NCBI GenBank assembly: GCA_021160245.1
Contig: JAGHCW010000127.1
Location: forward strand, 1-10,082
Length of the DNA: 10,082 nucleotides
Direction of reading: 5' to 3'
From: a bacterium
GTDB lineage: Bacteria; B130-G9
In this document: positions 6,174 to 10,082 of the stretch, piece by piece
Layout: each line of letters begins with the position of its first letter
Numbering within the stretch: position 1 is the stretch's first letter
Position numbers and translations under genes: made by a program
The notes under the pieces: generated by a model
The model's input: only the letters and a program-made list of their open reading frames with translations
Databases searched by the model: none
Told to the model about the DNA's origin: nothing

Positions 6174-7982
6174 TTACTCCTTTAGCTTCAGGCCAAGCTC
6201 GTCGAGCGCCGCCTCATCCATAGGCGCCGGCGCCCCAGTCATAAGGCAGGATGCTGCCGTCGTCTTGGGGAACGGGATAACGTCCGCTATCGAATCGACA
6301 CCGCAAAGCTGCATGACCATCCTGTCAAAGCCATAAGCTATGCCACAGTGCGGAGGCGTGCCGAACCTTAGCGCATCAAGGAAAAACCCGAATCTGCGCG
6401 CCGCCTCTTCCTTGTCAATCCCGATAGCCTCAAAGACTCGCATCTGCAGCTCGGGGTTTGAGATTCGCACTCCACCGCCGGCTATCTCCTGATCGTTGAT
6501 CACGAGATCATAGAGCCGGCCGCGGACCTTCAGTGGGTCAGTGTCCAAGAGCTGCTCATCCCCGGAGTGAATCCCAGTGAACGGGTGGTGCATGGGAATT
6601 ATCTGCCCCGTCTCCTCGTCGCTATCAAAGAGCGGAAATTCGGTGACCCATAGCGGCTTGTAGGCGCCTTCTGGTATTAGGTTCTCCTTGGTTGCGAGCT
6701 CCTGCCGGACGCGGCCCATCGCGGTCAAAACCTTCGACACCGGTCCGGATGCCAATAGCACAACGTCGCCCTTGCCGGCGCTGAGGCGATCGAGTAACTT
6801 TTGCGCGAATGCGCCATGGATGAACTTCTTTGCCGAGCTGGTGACACCATCGTCCGTCGCCCTCACCGAAATGAGTCCGAAGACGCCAAGCGGTCTGACA
6901 ATCTGAGACAGAGAATCGACAACCTTGCGCGAGTATGAGGCGCCGCCTGGGCCGCAAATGCCGACGACGAGACCATTCTTTTCTACCGCCTCCCTGAACG
7001 GGACGAACTCACTTTGCTTAAACATCTCCGTTAGATTGCAAAGCTTAAGTTCATAGCGTGTATCGGGCTTATCCGACCCGAACCTGCTCATCGCCTCATC
7101 ATAAGTCAGAATCGGAAATGGCCTAGGCATCTCAACGCCTAGCGCCTTGCCATAGACAGAACAGGTCAACTTCTCAGCGACATCAAAGATGTCCGCCTCA
7201 TCGGCAAATGACATCTCTATGTTGATCTGGGTGAATTCGGGCTGACGGTTTGCCCGAAGGTCCTCATCGCGGAAGCAGCGGACGATCTGGTAGTATCTGT
7301 CAACGCCGCCTATCATGAGCAGCTGCTTTAAGAGCTGAGGCGATTGGGGTAGGGCATAGCAGCTGCCTCGTCTGATTCTGCTTGGGACGATGTAGTCCCT
7401 CGCCCCTTCCGGCGTGCTGCGTATCATAAATGGGGTCTCGACCTCAATGAAGCCGTCATCAGAGAGCGAGCGGCGAGCTTCCTGCGCCGCTATGTGCCGG
7501 ACCTTAAGTCTCTTGGCCATGATAGGCCGCCGCAGGTCGAGGTAGCGATATTTGAGCCTCAGCTCGTCCTTCGCCTTCACGTTGTCCTGGATAACAAATG
7601 GAGGCACATCGGCCTCAGCGAGAAGGTGCAAGGAGACCATTCGGACCTCAATCGCGCCGGTTGCCTGATCTTCCCGGCGCATCTGTTCCGGCCGCGGCTG
7701 GACGACGCCCCGGGCGGAGATTACGTATTCCGCGCGGAGTTGCTGGCATTTTGCCGCCAGGTCGGGACTATCGTTAGCGTCAACAGCCATCTGAATGGTG
7801 CCACTTCTATCTCGAAGGGTTACAAAGACCAGTCCGCCGAGATCGCGCACTTTGTGTACCCAGCCGTTCAAAACTATTTGTTCGTCGATGTTCTTCTCTG
7901 AAAGGTCCGCACAATAGTGCGTCCGCTTTATCTCGGGCCTAAGTTCTTCGATTGTCAGTTCTCTATCGCTCTTGGCGGTCAA
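6174..7982 (-). CDS. aspS: Aspartyl-tRNA synthetase (bacterial type with GAD domain)
   Basis: This class IIb synthetase activates aspartate and charges tRNA(Asp). The 602 residues fit the bacterial type. An OB-fold anticodon-binding domain (about 35-125, [14 protein letters not shown]) is followed by the conserved [11 protein letters not shown], the catalytic core with motif 2 [16 protein letters not shown] (from residue 237; Arg238 matches E. coli Arg217), a GAD insertion (roughly 300-435), and motif 3 GIAYGFDR (Arg554 matches Arg537). The TTG start at 7982 is preceded by GGAAGGTGA and gives an N-terminus about 18 residues longer than E. coli. Residue Leu48 occupies the E. coli Leu30 position, where non-discriminating enzymes such as that of P. 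aeruginosa have His; this leans towards a tRNA(Asp)-specific enzyme, though one residue is not proof. It lies 42 bases downstream of ftcD, probably in the same transcript. Confidence 0.96.
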   Translation of the reverse strand: MTAKSDRELTIEELRPEIKRTHYCADLSEKNIDEQIVLNGWVHKVRDLGGLVFVTLRDRSGTIQMAVDANDSPDLAAKCQQLRAEYVISARGVVQPRPEQMRREDQATGAIEVRMVSLHLLAEADVPPFVIQDNVKAKDELRLKYRYLDLRRPIMAKRLKVRHIAAQEARRSLSDDGFIEVETPFMIRSTPEGARDYIVPSRIRRGSCYALPQSPQLLKQLLMIGGVDRYYQIVRCFRDEDLRANRQPEFTQINIEMSFADEADIFDVAEKLTCSVYGKALGVEMPRPFPILTYDEAMSRFGSDKPDTRYELKLCNLTEMFKQSEFVPFREAVEKNGLVVGICGPGGASYSRKVVDSLSQIVRPLGVFGLISVRATDDGVTSSAKKFIHGAFAQKLLDRLSAGKGDVVLLASGPVSKVLTAMGRVRQELATKENLIPEGAYKPLWVTEFPLFDSDEETGQIIPMHHPFTGIHSGDEQLLDTDPLKVRGRLYDLVINDQEIAGGGVRISNPELQMRVFEAIGIDKEEAARRFGFFLDALRFGTPPHCGIAYGFDRMVMQLCGVDSIADVIPFPKTTAASCLMTGAPAPMDEAALDELGLKLKE

Positions 7983-7986
7983 TTGT

Positions 7987-7995
7987 TCACCTTCC
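7987..7995 (-). promoter_or_regulatory. Ribosome binding site that sets the aspS start
   Basis: On the minus strand GGAAGGTGA ends four bases before the TTG at 7982-7980. It supports the TTG start and lies inside the 42-base ftcD-aspS gap, which shows no promoter of its own. Confidence 0.65.
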
Positions 7996-8024
7996 GATGT
8001 TTTTCATTCAATGCTGATTGTCGC

Positions 8025-9713
8025 CTATCCTTCTAAATCCGCGCTCAGTTTGTCCAAGACCTGCTTGCGGATAGCCTCGGATAGCGTCTTGCAGGCCGCA
8101 AGCGCCTCGTCTGCCTCCTTTTTTGTATTCTCCACAAAGCTCTTGTCCTCAATGCCCGGAAGGTTGATCATCACGTTCATGTAAGCGGCCTCCGCGGCAG
8201 CATAGCCCATTAGAGCGGCTACTCCGGCGTCAGATAGCGAGTTGACATTGCCCAGCTTGGCAGCGGTCTCAGCGAGCTTGAGGGCGTCAAGCGAGTTTTT
8301 GATGACCGAGAGCGGTATCTGCGTCGCCTGCTTCGTCGCCTCTTCCACGGCTTCCTTGCGGGCTGCTTTTTGCTCCGGCGTCTTCTTCTTCATCCGCATC
8401 TTGGCCATCACCTCGTCGAAGGCCTCGGCGTCCGCATCAATGGTATGAAGGAACTCGTCCTTCAATGGCTGACCCGCAAGCGCCACCTTCGACATCTCAT
8501 CGAACGCAGCCTCATAACCCTTCTTGCCGTGTGTTAGGTTTGCGACCATCACGGCGAGCGAGGCGCTCATTGCTCCGGCAAGCGCCGCAACGCTTCCGCC
8601 GCCGGGCGCGGGAGAATCGGTGGATAGCTCGTCCGCGAAGTCACAGAGGGTCATCCTTCTGAGCGTGTGCTCGTCGTCAATGACCTGATACTCGATGATC
8701 TTTTCCTTCGGGTCAAACGGCGCGACCTCGCTCATGCCCATCGATTGGGCGGCGATGCGGATGAGCTCCTTCTCCGGCTGTCCGGGGCACTTGCCCTGTT
8801 TCTCTAGGTAGTAATGGCCGGCCATTAGCATGGCGGCCTTTGGGATGAGCCCCACAAGCTCCGTGCCCGTTACGACGAGGCCTCTCTTTGCCGCCTCTTC
8901 TCTGCACACCTCTACTGCGATGTGATGCGGCGTAACCTTGTAGTTTGTGAGGTTCATGGAAATCTGCGCCATCGAGTACTCGTCTATATACCAGCCAGTG
9001 CCCTTGCAGAACGTGAGACGGCCTGGAACCTTGATAGCCTTACCGTTCTCGTCGCGCACGATCTTGCCGTTCTCATCGCGCTTCGCCCGCCCCGCCTCGC
9101 GAATGGAGAGCGCGACATCCCTTGCTTTCTTGCCGTCGCGGGTATTCAGGTTGACGTTGTAGGCGATAAGGAACTCTCGCGCGCTTATCGAGGTCAGTCC
9201 GGACTTGGCGTTGAAAACAGGCTCCCCAAAGTCCGGGGCCCATTCCGGGTCTTTGAGCTTTTCAGCCAGCCCCTCATACTCACCCTTGCGGCAGTTGGCA
9301 AGGTTCTTCCGCTCGGGCTTCTGCGCCGCCTCCTCATAGAGATAGACGGGGATGCCGAGCTCATCAGCGACGCGCTTCCCGAGCTTCTTCGCCATCTCGA
9401 CGCAGTCTTCCATCGTAACGCCGGACACGGGCACAAACGGGCAAACATCGGTCGCGCCCATTCTGCCGTGAGCGCCCTTGTGCTTGCGCATGTCAATGAG
9501 CTCCTGCGCCTTCTGGATAGCCTTAAAAGCCGCCTCTTCCGCAGCCTCCGGGGTTCCAATGAACGTCACTACCGTTCGGTTGGTGTCCGCGCCGGGATCA
9601 ACGTCAAGCAGCTTCACGCCACCGCTTTTTTCAATTGCCTCCGTAATCTTTCCAATGATCTCCTTATCTCGGCCCTCACTGAAATTCGGCACACACTCGA
9701 CGAGCTTTAACAT
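8025..9713 (-). CDS. ftcD: Bifunctional glutamate formimidoyltransferase / formimido-THF cyclodeaminase
   Basis: This fused enzyme takes the formimino group from formiminoglutamate (the end of one histidine degradation route) to THF, releasing glutamate, and then deaminates 5-formimino-THF to 5,10-methenyl-THF and ammonia. The 562-aa chain is close to the 541 residues of mammalian FTCD. The transferase part begins VECVPNFSEGRD and carries HKGAHGRMGATDV (78-90), with His82 at the position of the mammalian catalytic His82; its second subdomain has SAREFLIAYNVNL and TGWYIDEYSMAQISMNLTNY. The cyclodeaminase part starts near residue 354 (LCDFADEL) with PGGGSVAALAGAMSASLA (370-387) and is mostly helical to the end. 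The octad RDENGK(I/A)(V/I) occurs twice in tandem at 212-227. The ATG at 9713 has GAGG seven bases upstream. No other hut gene is in the window. It lies upstream of aspS on the same strand. Confidence 0.95.
   Translation of the reverse strand: MLKLVECVPNFSEGRDKEIIGKITEAIEKSGGVKLLDVDPGADTNRTVVTFIGTPEAAEEAAFKAIQKAQELIDMRKHKGAHGRMGATDVCPFVPVSGVTMEDCVEMAKKLGKRVADELGIPVYLYEEAAQKPERKNLANCRKGEYEGLAEKLKDPEWAPDFGEPVFNAKSGLTSISAREFLIAYNVNLNTRDGKKARDVALSIREAGRAKRDENGKIVRDENGKAIKVPGRLTFCKGTGWYIDEYSMAQISMNLTNYKVTPHHIAVEVCREEAAKRGLVVTGTELVGLIPKAAMLMAGHYYLEKQGKCPGQPEKELIRIAAQSMGMSEVAPFDPKEKIIEYQVIDDEHTLRRMTLCDFADELSTDSPAPGGGSVAALAGAMSASLAVMVANLTHGKKGYEAAFDEMSKVALAGQPLKDEFLHTIDADAEAFDEVMAKMRMKKKTPEQKAARKEAVEEATKQATQIPLSVIKNSLDALKLAETAAKLGNVNSLSDAGVAALMGYAAAEAAYMNVMINLPGIEDKSFVENTKKEADEALAACKTLSEAIRKQVLDKLSADLEG
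9039..9080 (-). repeat. In-gene tandem 24-base repeat (RDENGK octads) in ftcD
   Basis: Two 18-base blocks, complement of 9063-9080 and of 9039-9056, differ at only two third-codon positions and are spaced 24 bases apart. They encode the tandem RDENGKIV and RDENGKAI of the transferase domain. This looks like an in-frame loop duplication; similar Asp/Asn/Gly-rich loops may be common in bacterial relatives. Confidence 0.6.
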
Positions 9714-9744
9714 ATTCCTTCCTCTCTATCTGATAATGCTCAAG

Positions 9745-9759
9745 TAGTATCCGATACTA
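9745..9759. promoter_or_regulatory. 15-base palindrome in the ftcD leader (operator candidate)
   Basis: TAGTATC-C-GATACTA is a perfect 7-bp inverted repeat around one central base. It lies between the predicted transcription start (about 9770) and the ftcD ATG, about 30 bases upstream of the start codon. The size and symmetry fit the half-sites of a dimeric repressor. A one-base loop cannot form a normal RNA hairpin, which favours a DNA-binding role. The regulator is unknown. Confidence 0.5.
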
Positions 9760-9769
9760 TGAAAAACAT

Positions 9770-9788
9770 CGAGACGATTATAGTCTCG
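9770..9788. promoter_or_regulatory. Inverted repeat enclosing the ftcD -10 box
   Basis: CGAGAC-N7-GTCTCG is a perfect 6-bp inverted repeat whose seven-base centre contains the TATAAT box. A protein bound here would block RNA polymerase directly. It lies ten bases from the TAGTATC dyad, roughly two helical turns centre to centre (9752 and 9779). Confidence 0.5.
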
Positions 9789-9804
9789 CGCTCGTTAGAA
9801 TCAA
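9777..9804 (-). promoter_or_regulatory. Promoter of ftcD-aspS
   Basis: On the minus strand TTGATT (complement of 9799-9804), a 16-base spacer and a perfect TATAAT (complement of 9777-9782) form a good sigma70-type promoter. The predicted start near 9770 gives a leader of about 57 bases before the ftcD ATG. Confidence 0.7.
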
Positions 9805-9921
9805 ATGGATAGCAACCGCCGGGTGTGACCTTGGATTGTGGGTGAAGTTCTTAGCCTCTATATGGCCTTATTAAGATAGGGTGATTCGTGAGAAGGAGCT
9901 CTGCTGACTGGGCCAATTCAC

Positions 9922-9942
9922 CGCCCGGCTTTAGCCGAGGCG
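9922..9942. repeat. REP-like stem-loop 1
   Basis: CGCCCGGCT-TT-AGCCG-A-GGCG folds into a nine-pair GC-rich stem with a two-base loop and a single bulged A. There is no T run on either side, so an intrinsic terminator is unlikely. It resembles repetitive extragenic palindromes, but only one copy is in the window, so repetition is not shown. Confidence 0.45.
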
Positions 9943-9966
9943 ATGCAACGGTTCATATTGTCATAA

Positions 9967-9986
9967 CCCCCGAATTCATTCGGGGG
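9967..9986. repeat. REP-like stem-loop 2
   Basis: CCCCCGAA-TTCA-TTCGGGGG forms a perfect 8-bp stem with a four-base loop, 24 bases after stem-loop 1. No poly-T tract follows on either strand. Paired GC-rich hairpins of this kind occur as REP or BIME-type elements, or as processed small-RNA structures; the sequence alone cannot decide. Confidence 0.5.
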
Positions 9987-10025
9987 GATGTGCGGCGGTC
10001 GATATCTCCCCTATATGCCTTTCAG

Positions 10026-10082
10026 ATGATGATTCCGGTGAAGTATGAGGGGCGGCATCCTCAGGTCACCCGAATGAAGAGG
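10026..10082 (+). CDS. Possible start of a gene running off the right edge
   Basis: An ATG at 10026 (with another at 10029) opens a frame with no stop for the remaining 19 codons, beginning MMIPVKYEGRHPQVTRMKR. No clear Shine-Dalgarno site or promoter precedes it, and 19 open codons are expected often by chance. I cannot assign a function. Treat it as a placeholder for what may lie beyond the window. Confidence 0.2.
   Translation, partial: MMIPVKYEGRHPQVTRMKR

Larger units (their letters stand above)
9805..10025. other. Extragenic region with two stem-loops
   Basis: No convincing gene lies here on either strand. The notable content is the pair of strong hairpins at 9922-9942 and 9967-9986, described separately. 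The rest (9805-9920 and 9988-10025) shows nothing I can assign. Confidence 0.5.

Noticed and set aside
8922-9710. A 262-codon plus-strand frame opposite ftcD
   Set aside because: It is an antisense shadow of the conserved transferase domain; no recognisable domain or plausible start signals.
9966-9990. Intrinsic terminator at stem-loop 2
   Set aside because: No T tract follows the stem on either strand, and no gene ends close by within the window.
1-10082. CRISPR array, insertion sequence, prophage or integrase-type mobile element
   Set aside because: No regularly spaced repeats, transposase or integrase motifs, or terminal inverted repeats with target duplications were seen; the tRNA shows no duplicated 3' end nearby.

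Overview
The window is a compact stretch of bacterial chromosome made of translation, protein-quality-control and one-carbon genes. It shows no phage, transposon, CRISPR or plasmid signature. Base composition looks moderately GC-rich by eye. Genes use Shine-Dalgarno sites of the GGAGG type and sigma70-like promoters, and many starts are not ATG: fmt, gatA and aspS appear to start with TTG, and the 58-aa protein and lon with GTG. The organism cannot be named from the sequence. Bacterial-type def/fmt, LonA, a GAD-domain AspRS, GatA, and a fused formiminotransferase-cyclodeaminase together fit an uncultured or deep-branching bacterium better than a well-studied proteobacterium or firmicute, but that is inference.

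Left part (1-1676, minus strand): a tRNA-Lys(CUU) with its own good promoter leads into an unrecognised 90-aa gene, then def (peptide deformylase), then fmt (methionyl-tRNA formyltransferase), which runs off the left edge. The 90-aa gene and def overlap by an ATGA, so they are probably translationally coupled. def and fmt remove and add the formyl group at the start of protein synthesis.

Middle (1677-6124, plus strand): a second strong promoter, divergent from the tRNA promoter, drives a 58-aa single-pass membrane protein. A 231-base gene-free stretch follows, then gatA (amidotransferase subunit A) and lon (ATP-dependent protease), 15 bases apart. gatC and gatB are not next to gatA.

Right part (6125-10082): lon converges on aspS across a hairpin. 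aspS lies downstream of ftcD, a bifunctional formiminotransferase-cyclodeaminase gene, on the minus strand; 42 bases separate them, so they are probably one transcript from a promoter at 9777-9804. That promoter and its leader carry two short perfect dyads that could be operators. The last ~280 bases hold two stable hairpins resembling REP-type extragenic elements and possibly the start of another gene at the right edge.

Links between the genes: fmt uses 10-formyl-THF while FTCD makes 5,10-methenyl-THF, so one-carbon folate is used at one end of the window and supplied at the other. tRNA-Lys, GatA and AspRS all concern tRNA charging. I found no convincing novel multi-gene system. The least explained items are the 58-aa membrane protein, the 90-aa def-linked gene, the ftcD promoter dyads and the right-edge hairpins.
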